A stretch of DNA of 62,141 nucleotides. Origin: Bacteroidales bacterium. GTDB taxonomy: Bacteria; Bacteroidota; Bacteroidia; Bacteroidales; UBA932. Position 1 is the stretch's first letter. Each line of letters starts with the position of its first letter. Shown piece by piece: positions 1 through 11,400 of this stretch. The notes beneath the pieces were generated by a model that saw nothing but the letters and a program-made list of their open reading frames with translations, ran no database searches and was not told the DNA's origin. Location of the stretch: contig JAQVRQ010000004.1 in NCBI GenBank assembly GCA_028700975.1, positions 1-62,141 of the forward strand, in the 5' to 3' direction. The position numbers and the translations under genes were made by a program.

Positions 1-2
1 AT

Positions 3-2006
3 GCAGAAAAGCAGGCAGTTCCAATAACTAAAAGTACTATTACCGTCGAAAACGGAAGGCTTACACCTGAAGTGATGCACAGTATGGGGAAACTATCAGA
101 TCCTCAGGTATCTCCTGACGGAAGCGAGATTCTTTATGGTGTAGCATATACAAGTATTCCTGAGAATAAAAATAACAGAGAATTATTTGTTATGAATACC
201 GATGGTTCTGACGTAAGGCAACTTACTAGCTCTGCCATCAGCGAAAACAACGCAAGATGGATTAACGATGGTAAAGAGATAGCCTACCTTTCGGGCGGAC
301 AAATTTGGATAATGGGCAAGGATGGCTCAAAAGCCAGGAAAATCAGTAATTACGAACCAGGAATCAACGAGTTTGAGTTTTCTCAGGATGGGAATAAAAT
401 ACTCTTTGTAAGCGAAATAAAAGCCGACAAAAAGGCTATTGATATTTGGCCGGATCTTGATAAAGCAAACGGCAGGATGTACTCAGATCTTATGTACAGA
501 CACTGGGACCATTTTGTAGAAAATATCCCTCACTCATTCATTGCAGACTTTGATGGGGTGAGTATTAATAATGTAACTGATATCCTGGAAGGTGAACCTT
601 ATGAGCTTCCAACTCTTCCTTTTGGAGGAATTGAGCAGCTCTCTTGGAGCCCGGATGGCTCAATGATTCTGTACTCTAGCAGAAAAGTTACCGGAAAAGA
701 TTATGCCTACTCAACTAATACAGATATATATCTTTATAATATTGAGGATAAGAGCCACGAAAATCTTACAGAAGGTATGCCAGGATACGATACAGACCCA
801 CTTTTTTCACCGGACGGGAAGAGCATCTCTTGGATCTCAATGGAGAGGGCAGGATTCGAAGCAGATAAAAGAAGAATATTTATAATGGATCTTGAGACAA
901 GGGTGAAAACCGAGTTGACAACAGATTTCCCATACAATGCAGAAAGTATCACCTGGCTTGCAGACGGGTCCGGCCTATATTTCACATCTTGCGTAAAGGC
1001 TCTTACAGGTGTTTATCACGTAAATCTTGCAGACAAGGAGATAAGGCAAGTTGTAGAGGGTCAGTACGATTTTGACGGAGTTCAACTTGCAGGAGAGAGA
1101 CTTGTTGGCACATATAAGAGTATGTCAATGCCAAATGAGATTGTGTCAATTAATCCTCAAGATGGTTCATTTAAGCAACTTTCGTTTGAAAACAAGCATC
1201 TGCTTGATCAGATAACAATGGGAAAAGTTGAGGAGAGATGGATTAAAACAGTCGACAATAAAGATATGCATATGTGGGTTATTTATCCACCAAATTTTGA
1301 CTCGACAAAAGTCTATCCAGCAATTCTTTTCTGCCTAGGTGGACCTCAAGGAACCTTAAGCCAGAGTTGGTCTTATCGTTGGAATTTCCAGCTTATGGCA
1401 GCTAACGATTATATAGTTATCCTTCCTAATAGAAGAGGAACCACTGCATTTGGACAAGAGTGGACAGATCAAATATCCGGAGATTATATAGGTCTGAATA
1501 TGCAGGATTATTTTTCATCCGTAAAGGAGATGAAAAAAGAGAAATATGTGGGTAAAGTTGGAGCCGTTGGAGCTAGCTATGGTGGTTATTCTGTTTTTTA
1601 CCTCGCAGGAATTCATAAAGGGATGTTTTCAGCATTCATTGCACACGCAGGAATTTTCAATCAGGAGCATATGTATATGACAACAGAGGAGTTATGGTTC
1701 CCGCATTGGGATAACGGAGGAGCTCCTTGGGATGACAATCCTGTTGCCAAAAGACATTACGCAAACTCTCCTCATAAACTTGTAAAAAACTGGGATACCC
1801 CTATCCTTATTACTCACGGAGAGATGGATTACCGAGTTCCGGTTGACCAGGGAATGGCTGCATTCAATGCTGCCAAAGCACTGGGAGTACCATCGGAATT
1901 ACTTCTTTTCCCTGGTGAAAACCACTGGATATTAAAACCTCAGAATAGCATTCAGTGGAACAGAGTATTCTTCTCTTGGTTGGATAAATGGCTTAAAATT
2001 AATTAA
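3..2006 (+). CDS. S9 family peptidase (prolyl oligopeptidase / TolB-like propeller), 5' truncated by the window edge
   Basis: Frame stays open upstream of the listed ATG at 72 (AEKQAVPITKSTITVENGRLTPEV-M...) to the window start; WD40-like repeats plus GASYGGYS nucleophile elbow and C-terminal HGEMDYRVP / ENHW. Confidence 0.9.
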   Translation, partial: AEKQAVPITKSTITVENGRLTPEVMHSMGKLSDPQVSPDGSEILYGVAYTSIPENKNNRELFVMNTDGSDVRQLTSSAISENNARWINDGKEIAYLSGGQIWIMGKDGSKARKISNYEPGINEFEFSQDGNKILFVSEIKADKKAIDIWPDLDKANGRMYSDLMYRHWDHFVENIPHSFIADFDGVSINNVTDILEGEPYELPTLPFGGIEQLSWSPDGSMILYSSRKVTGKDYAYSTNTDIYLYNIEDKSHENLTEGMPGYDTDPLFSPDGKSISWISMERAGFEADKRRIFIMDLETRVKTELTTDFPYNAESITWLADGSGLYFTSCVKALTGVYHVNLADKEIRQVVEGQYDFDGVQLAGERLVGTYKSMSMPNEIVSINPQDGSFKQLSFENKHLLDQITMGKVEERWIKTVDNKDMHMWVIYPPNFDSTKVYPAILFCLGGPQGTLSQSWSYRWNFQLMAANDYIVILPNRRGTTAFGQEWTDQISGDYIGLNMQDYFSSVKEMKKEKYVGKVGAVGASYGGYSVFYLAGIHKGMFSAFIAHAGIFNQEHMYMTTEELWFPHWDNGGAPWDDNPVAKRHYANSPHKLVKNWDTPILITHGEMDYRVPVDQGMAAFNAAKALGVPSELLLFPGENHWILKPQNSIQWNRVFFSWLDKWLKIN

Positions 2007-2013
2007 CAGAATA

Positions 2014-4821
2014 ATGAAAAAAATCATATCTATAGTACTGTTAGCTCTGTCAATATCTGCTTACGGACAGAAAAAAAACATTGACCACTCTGTATACGAT
2101 GATTGGAAAAGTGTTGGAAACGTTCAAATCACAGATAACGGACAATTCTCACTTTATCAGGTCAATGCTCAAGAGGGTGATGGTTACTTGGTGGCTCTTA
2201 ACCTATCAAACTTACAAAAAGAGAGTTTTCCCCGCGGAAACGGAGCTAGAATAACTCCAAATGGAGAGTTTGCCCTCTTTACAATTAAGCCTCTCTTTTC
2301 ACAGACAAAAGAGGCAAAAATTAAAAAGAGCAAGCCGGACCAAATGCCTAAAGATACGTTGGCAATATACAATTTAAAGAACAAAGATTTTAAAACATTC
2401 CCCTATTTAAAAGGGTTTAAAATGGCAAAGTGGGGTAATAAATATCTTGCCTTTCAAACCACTCCCCCTGCAGACACCTCAAAAGGGAAAAAGCCTGTAA
2501 AAAAAGATAAAGACGAGGGAAGCGATCTTTTTGTTTATAATTTAAATAGTGGCATCGTTGACACATTAAAATATGTAGCTGAATATGATTTTTCAAGGGG
2601 AGGTGACACACTCTTTTATGTGGCAAGGCCAAATTTAAAAGATTCTCTAAATAAACCCGGGCTATATATGTACAACCCGGCGAACAAATCAGTTATAACA
2701 ATTATTGAAACAACTATAAAGCAGAGTGTTAAACTACCCGAAGTTAGTGAAGACAATACTAAAATGGTTTTCTTTGCCAAGCTTGACACTACCAAAAAGA
2801 ATAAGGATAAAAATATATCTATTTTAGAGTTCAAGTCAGGAATGGAGAGTGCAAAAATATTACTGGACAACAATTTTGCATCGCTACCAAAAGGTATGAT
2901 AATAAGTGAAAACAGAGATCTCGCATTTAACAAAGAGGGTACACGATTATTCTTTGGAATAGCTCCCATTTTGCCTGAAAAGGATACTACAAATAAAGAC
3001 CCGGAAGTGGCAAAACTTGATATATGGCACTATGCAGAACCATATATTCAGCCAATGCAGCTTAGAAATCTTCAGAGGGAGATGCGTAAAAGCTATTTAA
3101 GTAAAATTGAGCTAGATGGAGACCCTAATTTTGTTCAATTAGCCAAAGAGGAGTACGAGAATGTAATTATACCTGCTAAATGGTCTTACAACAAAGGAAT
3201 TGCTGTAACCAATTACAGTTACAGGCTTGAATCACAATGGGATGCCAATCCAAAAAGAGACCTATACATAATAGATATTACAACAGGAGCAGCAAAACTG
3301 GTTACTAAAGGTGAATATATGAGTAGCTACTCCTTCTCACCCGAGGGTAATTTCTTTGTATGGTATAATAACAGTGATAAAAACTGGTATTCTCTAAACA
3401 TACCTGAGGAGAAAGTGGTATCACTAACTGAAGGGATGAACATCTCTTTTGCTGATGAACTTCACGACTCTCCATCTATGGCATCTTCATACGGAAACGG
3501 AGGCTGGACAGAAGAGGATAAAGCGATATTTATATACGACAGATACGATATATGGAAATTTGACCCAACAGCAAAGAAAAGTCCTCTCAATTTTACCGAG
3601 GGTAAAGGTAAAGCAGAAGGAATTACCTTTAGAATAACAAGGCCGGACCGTGATTTCAGAGACTCAGAACCTTTTGGAGAAAAATCCGAATTCATCTTTA
3701 CAGCATTTAATAATAAAACAAAAGAGAGCGGATTTTACTCCAAAGATCTTAAATCAAGAAAGCCCGTTCTGAAAGAATGGACTTTGGAGCCATTTTCATT
3801 CTCCTCTCTTAAGATGAGTAAGACCGGGAAAGAGCTTGTATATGTAAAAGCAAATTTTTCAAACTCACCGGATATATGGATTTCAAAAGAGAACTTTAAG
3901 AATCAAATAAAAGTTTCAGACATTAACCCGCAACAAAAAGATTATAACTGGGGAACTGTAGAGCTTGTAAACTGGAAATCAGCTACAGGAATTGAACTTG
4001 AAGGTCTTCTATACAAACCAGAAAACTTTGACCCGTCAAAGAAATACCCTATGCTGGTCTATTTTTACGAGAGGAATTCGCATCTCCTTTACTCATACAG
4101 AGCACCTGCTCCAAGTAGATCAACAATCAATATTCCATATTTTGTAAGTAATGAATATATTGTATTCATCCCGGATATTGCATATGAAATTGGACATCCC
4201 GGAAAGAGTGCAATAGATTGTATTGTACCAGGCGTTAAAATGCTTTGCGAGAACTCTTGGGTAGACAGTGATAATGTTGCTATTCAAGGACAGAGCTGGG
4301 GAGGTTACCAGGTTGCATATATGATTACTAAACCTGAAACCTTTAAATGGAAAGCTGGTGGTGCAGGTGCTCCGGTTTCAAATATGACTAGCGCATATGG
4401 TGGAATAAGATGGGGTTCCGGAATGGTTAGGCAATTCCAGTACGAACATACACAAAGTAGAATTGGCAAAACCCTTTGGGAGGCTCCCGAATTGTATATT
4501 GAGAACTCTCCTCTGTTTTTTGCAGACAAGGTTGAGACACCGCTTCTAATTATGCATAACGATGCTGACGATGCAGTCCCTTGGTATCAAGGAATTGAGT
4601 ACTTCACAGCCCTACGCAGACTAGGCAAGCCAGTTTGGATGTTGCAGTACAACAATGAAGTACACAATCTCTCCAAAAGAGTTAACGCAAAAGACTTGAG
4701 CATAAGACTTGCACAATTTTTTGATCACTATCTGAAAGGTGCTCCAATGCCTGTTTGGATGAAACGAGGTGTTCCGGCATCATTAAAGGGAATAGATTAT
4801 GGATATGATTTAACTGAATAA
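2014..4821 (+). CDS. S9 family peptidase, secreted
   Basis: Signal peptide MKKIISIVLLALSISAYGQ; GQSWGGYQ nucleophile elbow; HNDADDAVPW, NEVHNL. Confidence 0.9.
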   Translation: MKKIISIVLLALSISAYGQKKNIDHSVYDDWKSVGNVQITDNGQFSLYQVNAQEGDGYLVALNLSNLQKESFPRGNGARITPNGEFALFTIKPLFSQTKEAKIKKSKPDQMPKDTLAIYNLKNKDFKTFPYLKGFKMAKWGNKYLAFQTTPPADTSKGKKPVKKDKDEGSDLFVYNLNSGIVDTLKYVAEYDFSRGGDTLFYVARPNLKDSLNKPGLYMYNPANKSVITIIETTIKQSVKLPEVSEDNTKMVFFAKLDTTKKNKDKNISILEFKSGMESAKILLDNNFASLPKGMIISENRDLAFNKEGTRLFFGIAPILPEKDTTNKDPEVAKLDIWHYAEPYIQPMQLRNLQREMRKSYLSKIELDGDPNFVQLAKEEYENVIIPAKWSYNKGIAVTNYSYRLESQWDANPKRDLYIIDITTGAAKLVTKGEYMSSYSFSPEGNFFVWYNNSDKNWYSLNIPEEKVVSLTEGMNISFADELHDSPSMASSYGNGGWTEEDKAIFIYDRYDIWKFDPTAKKSPLNFTEGKGKAEGITFRITRPDRDFRDSEPFGEKSEFIFTAFNNKTKESGFYSKDLKSRKPVLKEWTLEPFSFSSLKMSKTGKELVYVKANFSNSPDIWISKENFKNQIKVSDINPQQKDYNWGTVELVNWKSATGIELEGLLYKPENFDPSKKYPMLVYFYERNSHLLYSYRAPAPSRSTINIPYFVSNEYIVFIPDIAYEIGHPGKSAIDCIVPGVKMLCENSWVDSDNVAIQGQSWGGYQVAYMITKPETFKWKAGGAGAPVSNMTSAYGGIRWGSGMVRQFQYEHTQSRIGKTLWEAPELYIENSPLFFADKVETPLLIMHNDADDAVPWYQGIEYFTALRRLGKPVWMLQYNNEVHNLSKRVNAKDLSIRLAQFFDHYLKGAPMPVWMKRGVPASLKGIDYGYDLTE

Positions 4822-4844
4822 TAACTATTTGAAAAAAATTTAGT

Positions 4845-4852
4845 TAAATTTG
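4845..4852 (+). promoter_or_regulatory. Bacteroidetes-type -7 box TAAATTTG
   Basis: Matches TAnnTTTG; 38 bp upstream of ATG 4891. Confidence 0.5.
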
Positions 4853-4890
4853 TGCAGGAGAGAGATACTCTTATAAATCATAACCATAAT

Positions 4891-7800
4891 ATGACCTGCA
4901 AGAACTTAATCAATATAACAAGACAACTGCTATCAATTGCAGTTGTCTTGTTCTTCTTTAATGCCTGCAAAGAGACTAATAGTGAGATCGTCAGCCCCTC
5001 AACACCTCAATCCAGGGTTATTGAAGGTAAGATTTTTAAACAGGATAGTCTTAAAAAAGCTGTGGTTGTAAAAGCCGGAACTCCCCGGGTTGTCGTTGTA
5101 AAAAAAGAACCTATAAAAAAGAGAAAAGGTAATATCATACAGGCCGGCACTCCTACAAAACTTAAAATTGAGAACTCAAATATAATCACACCGGGGAAAG
5201 AGGGAATCCCGATTCCCATTGTTACGGTAATAAATGAAAAAGTTGTAACCACATTACCCCCGGAGAGGATTGAAGCTAAAAATGCGTATTTCAGAGATAG
5301 AAATCCATTCAATTTTAGCTCTATTGGAAAACTTCAGGGTTTGAGACACGATCAGATTAGAGCAATGACTGAAGACACATTTGGGAATCTTTGGCTTGGG
5401 ACAGACGACGGACTTACTAAATATGACGGAAGGTATCTATACCACTATACAACTCAACAAGGGTTAAGCAACAGCTTAATACTTTCTGTTCTGCACGACT
5501 CAAAGGGAAACATCTGGGCAGGAACCTTTAGGGGTGGTGCAGTTAAATTTGACGGACAAGAATTTCATATATTCACATCAGAAGATGGGCTTCCAAGCGA
5601 CATTGTCAACTGGATAGAAGAGGATAGCTCAGGAAATATTTGGATGGCCACCGGTGGAGGAGTAGTTAAATATGATGGAGAAAGTATAACTGTATATACC
5701 GAGGAGAATGGTCTGTGTGATAATGACGCCCGGTTTCTAATGATCGACAGGTACGGAAAACTATGGATTACGACAAATCTTGGCGGAATATCCCGCTTTG
5801 ACGGAGAGAGCTTTACCAACTTCACAAAAAATGAGGGACTCCCCCAAGATGAAGCAACAGCTTTATGTGAAGATAGAAAAGGGAACATATGGATAGGTCT
5901 CTCCACAATGGGATTAATTAAATTTGACGGCTCCAGCTTCTATCTTTACAATAATGACTCCGGGCTTGAAGATGGTGGAATAAGAAGTATTATGGAGGAT
6001 TGGAGGGGAAATCTATGGATTGGAACTACAAGAAGCGGGCTATTGCAGTTTGACGGTAATAGTTTTATCAATTATAGTATTGATGAAGGCCTAAACTCTG
6101 AATACATAAGATGTTTACACGAAGATAGATCCGGCAACATTTGGATTGGTACCAGATCTGCCGGATTAGTCAGATATAAAGGTGACTTATTTACTCACAG
6201 AACCATCGATGACGGGCTAAGCAACAGCCGAGTTATGAGCATTTTGGAAGACACTAAGGGCACTCTCTGGCTGGGAACTTTTGGAGGCTATATATCTTTG
6301 ATAACAGATAGAAAAAACCAAAACGGAGACGTTTCTTACTCACTTTTTGGCCCAAATCAAGGGCTGAATAGTTCACGAATATATAGCATAATAGAGACAC
6401 CGGAGGGAAAAATTTGGCTGGGTACAGATGGAGGTGGCATCACCCAGTTTGATGGACAGAGAAGTATTACCTATACAACCAAAGAGGGACTTTGTGATAA
6501 TACCATACGAGATATAGCTCAAACTGCCTCCGGAGAGCTATGGATTGCCAGCTACGGAGGAGGAGCCTCACTTTTTAATGGTAAGAGCTTTTCAAATTAC
6601 TCCACATCTAATGGCCTTAGCAGCAACAATATTATGGCCATTCACGAAGATAGCAGAGGTATAGTATGGTTTGCTACAGATGGTGGAGGTATTACACTTT
6701 TTAATGGAGAAGAGTTTACTCATTACACAACAAATGAAGGTTTCTGCTGCAATGTTGTTTATAGTATAGCAGAGGATGACAATGGAGATATTTGGATCGG
6801 CACTGGAGGGGAGGGAGTTCTCAGATTTGATGGTGAAAAATTCACACACTATTCCATAAAAGAGGGGCTAAACAACGAATACGTCCTTTCACTTTTAAAA
6901 GATTCAAAAGGTAATATATGGGCAGGAACCAGATATGGTATAAATAGAATTTCAAAAGACCCCTCTCGAAATGAATATAAAATTAGGAGCTATAATTATG
7001 AAGAGGGCTTCATTGGAATGGGCTGTAATCTTGGAGCCATTGAAGAGCTATCAAATGGTGAAATTATTGTTGGCACAACTGATCGTCTGACAAAATTCCA
7101 CGGAGACAAGGAGCCTCAAAGTGGAGCTCCATTCACAATGCAACTTACAAATTTACTAGTATTCAACGAAGAAATACCTTGGGTCCAACTAAACTCGTTA
7201 AAAGACTCCCTTTTCCAACTTAAAAACGGCTTACTGCTTAAAAACATAAAAATATCCGGGATATCCAGATGGAATAATATTCCAATTGACCTTGAATTAC
7301 CCCACAAGCTAAATTATATAACTTTCAAATTTATTGCTGTTACACAGAATGAAATAGCCAAAGTTCGTTATGAGTATATGCTTGATGGGCTTGACAAAAC
7401 TTGGAATAATGCCTCAACTGTTACTGAGATACCATATGTTAATTTATCTCCCGGAAGATACTCCTTTAAAGTGAGAGCAACTTCAAGCGAGGGAAAGAGG
7501 AGCGAAGAGGTAACTTACAACTTTAGAATTAAACCTCCTTGGTGGCAGACTTACTGGTTCTATGTTCTACTGTTTAGCTTATTTATATTATTCTTCTACT
7601 TATTTATTAAATATAGAGAGCGAATTTTAAAAAGAGATAAAGAGCTACTTGAGCTGAAGGTTCAAGAGCAAACGGAAGAACTTCTACTTAAAAATAATGA
7701 ACTAGAGGTAATTAATATGGAGAAAGACAAGCTCTTTTCCGTTATTGCTCACGATCTGAGAGGTCCTTTTGGAACCTTCCTGGGACTTACTCAGATAATG

Positions 7801-8409
7801 TCTGAAGATTTCTCCTCTTTTACAGAAAAGGAACTTAGATCTTTTGCCGAAAATATGAACAGTACCGCAAAAAATCTATTCAATCTCTTGGAAAACCTCC
7901 TTCACTGGGCTAAAATGCAAAGACAAGCAGTTCCATTCAACCCTGTTGAAATAGAGCTAAAATACTCAATAATTGACAATTTGGGATGGGTTTCTGATTC
8001 AGCAAAGAAAAAAGGGATTAGTTTAATTATTGATATTCCTGAAGACTTAAAAATTGTAGCAGATGAGAGTATGTTGCAAACAATTATCAGAAATATTGTA
8101 AGCAATTCCGTTAAATTCACCCCGGAGGGTGGTGAGGTTTCAATAAAATCAATAATTACTGATGGGATTATTGAGATTATTGTAAAAGATAGTGGAATTG
8201 GAATGGATGAGGAGTTAAAAAATAACATATTCAAACTAGGGAATAAAAGTGGAAGAAGCGGTACCGATGGAGAGCCTAGTACAGGACTTGGTCTTATAAT
8301 TTGTAAAGAGTTGGTGGAATTGCATAAAGGCACAATACTTGTTGAGAGTTCCCCGAAAAATGGATCCAAATTCATTATTAGACTTCCAATAAAACAGGAA
8401 CGAGATTGA
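4891..8409 (+). CDS. Reg_prop/Y_Y_Y two-component sensor histidine kinase (no receiver or AraC domain)
   Basis: About 14 N-[IL]-W-[IL]-G-T blades, Y_Y_Y domain, TM, H-box AHDLRG, N-box NIVSNSVKFTP, DSGIGM, STGLGL. Start moved from 4852 (GTG) to ATG 4891 because the -7 box overlaps the GTG. Confidence 0.88.
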   Translation: MTCKNLINITRQLLSIAVVLFFFNACKETNSEIVSPSTPQSRVIEGKIFKQDSLKKAVVVKAGTPRVVVVKKEPIKKRKGNIIQAGTPTKLKIENSNIITPGKEGIPIPIVTVINEKVVTTLPPERIEAKNAYFRDRNPFNFSSIGKLQGLRHDQIRAMTEDTFGNLWLGTDDGLTKYDGRYLYHYTTQQGLSNSLILSVLHDSKGNIWAGTFRGGAVKFDGQEFHIFTSEDGLPSDIVNWIEEDSSGNIWMATGGGVVKYDGESITVYTEENGLCDNDARFLMIDRYGKLWITTNLGGISRFDGESFTNFTKNEGLPQDEATALCEDRKGNIWIGLSTMGLIKFDGSSFYLYNNDSGLEDGGIRSIMEDWRGNLWIGTTRSGLLQFDGNSFINYSIDEGLNSEYIRCLHEDRSGNIWIGTRSAGLVRYKGDLFTHRTIDDGLSNSRVMSILEDTKGTLWLGTFGGYISLITDRKNQNGDVSYSLFGPNQGLNSSRIYSIIETPEGKIWLGTDGGGITQFDGQRSITYTTKEGLCDNTIRDIAQTASGELWIASYGGGASLFNGKSFSNYSTSNGLSSNNIMAIHEDSRGIVWFATDGGGITLFNGEEFTHYTTNEGFCCNVVYSIAEDDNGDIWIGTGGEGVLRFDGEKFTHYSIKEGLNNEYVLSLLKDSKGNIWAGTRYGINRISKDPSRNEYKIRSYNYEEGFIGMGCNLGAIEELSNGEIIVGTTDRLTKFHGDKEPQSGAPFTMQLTNLLVFNEEIPWVQLNSLKDSLFQLKNGLLLKNIKISGISRWNNIPIDLELPHKLNYITFKFIAVTQNEIAKVRYEYMLDGLDKTWNNASTVTEIPYVNLSPGRYSFKVRATSSEGKRSEEVTYNFRIKPPWWQTYWFYVLLFSLFILFFYLFIKYRERILKRDKELLELKVQEQTEELLLKNNELEVINMEKDKLFSVIAHDLRGPFGTFLGLTQIMSEDFSSFTEKELRSFAENMNSTAKNLFNLLENLLHWAKMQRQAVPFNPVEIELKYSIIDNLGWVSDSAKKKGISLIIDIPEDLKIVADESMLQTIIRNIVSNSVKFTPEGGEVSIKSIITDGIIEIIVKDSGIGMDEELKNNIFKLGNKSGRSGTDGEPSTGLGLIICKELVELHKGTILVESSPKNGSKFIIRLPIKQERD

Positions 8410-8416
8410 AAAATTG

Positions 8417-11400
8417 ATGAAGCAAGTTCTGGTATATCTGTTTATCCTTTCAGTTACACTTGTCTCCTGTAAAAGAGAGAGTGCGACAAATGAGTCGCAT
8501 CTACAACCTGCCATACTTACAATTAAAGGATATGTTGTTCCATCTGATTCTGTATTACCTCCCGATACTACCCGTATCAAAATCCCAAATGGCGTACCTG
8601 TGAGGATGTCACCCCCTTTTGCACTAAGTACAAACCAAAGCAACATCCCTCTCTCTCTGAAAATCAGCAAAATGATAACTACTACCAGACATATTGGTGC
8701 TGGCGAATACAAAATTCCAAGTGTAGTTCAATTTAATGAGAGTAAAAAAATGGTTGGGTTTCCTGTTAGAGTTCAAGTAAAAGAGCCTCTTTATAAAGAG
8801 ATTAATCCCGGAAGTTTTTTCTATTACAACACTACACAAGGGCTACTACACGATCAAATTAGGGCATTGGCTCAAGATTCCATTGGTAATATATGGATAG
8901 GAACAGACAGAGGGTTGTCAAGATACGATGGAAAGGACCTCTATCATTTTACAGAGAATCAAGGTCTGGTAAATGAACTGATAAATGTACTATTTATTGA
9001 TTCCAAACAAAATATTTGGATAAGTACATATGAGGGAGGTGTTACAAGGTACGATGGTAAGTATTTTACCAAAATATCCACTCAAGAGGGCCTGCCCCAC
9101 GAACTGGTAAATTGTATCTTTGAAGATAGACATAACAGAATTTGGTTTGGAACAAGAAGAGGCCTTGTTATGTATGAGGAGGATAAACTTACAATATTTA
9201 CGACAGAAAACGGACTTTCTGCAAACGATGTAAGATCAATTATTGAAGATGGGTCCGGGAAAATGTGGATTGCTACATACGGAGGTGGTATCTCTATATA
9301 CGATGGAGATAGTTTCTCTGTTTTCACTACAAAAGAGGGGCTTATTCAAGATCATATCTCCCTTTTATTCAGAGATAGCAAAAACAATATCTGGATAAGT
9401 ACTGCCTTTATGGGTATAATAAAATATGATGGAAGAGCACTAACATCATACACAACCAAGGAGGGACTTGGTAATAACTCTATTAGAAGTATCCTTGAGG
9501 ATAGGGATGGCAATATGTGGTTTGGCAATTCAAATGGAAATCTCACTCGTTTTGACGGAAGTGCAATGAGAGTTTACGGGAAAAGTGACGGACTTGTCGC
9601 TGAGGCTATAAGAAGCTCCCTGCAGGACAAAAACGGGAATATATGGTTTGGTACAAGAGGAGCAGGACTTGTGAGATTTGAAGGGAGATTATTCTCACAT
9701 TACACAGAACAAGAGGGACTTACAAGTGCCCGCATATCAAATATCAATGAAGACCACAACGGCAAGCTGTGGATAAGCACTTTTGGTGGTCATATTAATA
9801 TTTTGACTGAAGGAGTATCAAATAGTGTGAAAAGACAATATATTCAACACTTTGGTCCTGAATCCGGTTTTAATAATAGATTTGTTTTTAAGACTGTAAC
9901 AGACTCGGAGGGAAGGATATGGATTGCATCTGATTTCAACGGATTAGTAATGTATAATGGCTCTAAGTTGTTTAATTATGATGAAAAATCCGGTATACCA
10001 GGAAAGATTGTAACGCTTGTAGAAACGGACAACTCCGGAAGAATCTGGCTCTCTACAATGCGAACTGGAATTTCTCTGTTAGATGGAGATAAACTTATTA
10101 ACTACAGAATTAGAAATGGAATAAGTGGCAATCATTTAAGAAGCTTTTTACAAGACAGTAAAAATAATATTTGGCTTGGTACAGCAGGCGGAGGAGTTAC
10201 AAAATTTGATGGTAAATCATTTATCCATTTCAACAAGAAACACGGCTTCTTTACAGACACAATAAATGATATTATTGAAGATAACAGGGGTATTATATGG
10301 ATGGCAAGCGTAGGGAGTGGATTAATCAGATATGATGGTGAAAGCTTCATAAGATATTCAGAAGAGAGTGGTCTTAAAAGTAATGCGCTATCAAGCATCA
10401 TCCAGGATAGAAAAGGAGACCTGTGGATAGGTACAAGATATGGCCTATATCAAATTAAAAAGAGAGTTCTGGAGTCTATTGATACTATTAACAGGGGAAT
10501 TTCGCTGAATAGCTATGGAGTTGAACAGGGATTTATGGGAATGGAGTGTAGAAAAGAGGCTCTACACGAGGCTTCTGATGGTACAATCTGGATAGGAACA
10601 GAGAATAGATTAACGGCCTATCACGGCGGAAGCACTACAGAGAACGAGATACCTCCATCATTACAAATCACAAACATTCAACTTTTTAACGAAGATGTCC
10701 CTTGGAGTTCAATTTGTGCTTATCCAGACAGCACTATTACCCTGAAAAACGGAATAAAGATTAATCACATTAAAATCAAAGATGTATCAGAATGGTACGC
10801 AATCCCCCAAAATTTAAAACTAAACAGAAAATCTAACTACATCACATTTCAGTTCATTGCAACAACTCACTCTAAGACTAGCAAAATAAAATACCAGTAT
10901 ATGCTTGAAGGGCTTGACAAGAACTGGAGCTCATCAACGGAAAGAACAGAGGTCTCATACGGCAATCTAAAACAGGGCAATTATACCTTCAGAGTTAAAT
11001 CTCTAGCGGGAAATGGACTAGAGAGCAATGAATCTAGCTTCTCATTCAAAATTAAGCCATCCTGGTGGGAGACAATATTTGTTCAAATACTAGTAATCCT
11101 ATTGGTTATATATTTATTACTTAAGTATATCCGGCACAGAACTAAAACACTAAATAAAGAAAAAGAGCAATTGGAAAATAGGCTCTGCGAAACAAGTGCA
11201 GAGCTTGAAAAGAGCTTGAAAAGAGCTCAAATTTTAAACCACGAAAAAGAGAAAGTGTTTTCAATTATTTCAAATGATTTAAGAGGGTCAATTAGTAGCT
11301 TTTTGGGAATAACTAAAACAATGAAGTCTGCCCAATCAATTAACAACCTTTTAGATAACCTCCTTCAATGGTCTGCTATACAACAAAACAATATCCTCTT

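Noticed and set aside
5320-7000. Regularly spaced near-repeats in DNA, CRISPR-like at first glance
   Set aside because: They are codon-level repeats of Reg_prop propeller blades inside one long ORF, with no constant repeat/variable spacer structure; the same applies at 8840-10460.
7902-8712. 157- and 158-aa minus ORFs opposite the sensor kinases
   Set aside because: Antisense to conserved HATPase and N-terminal coding sequence; no independent support.
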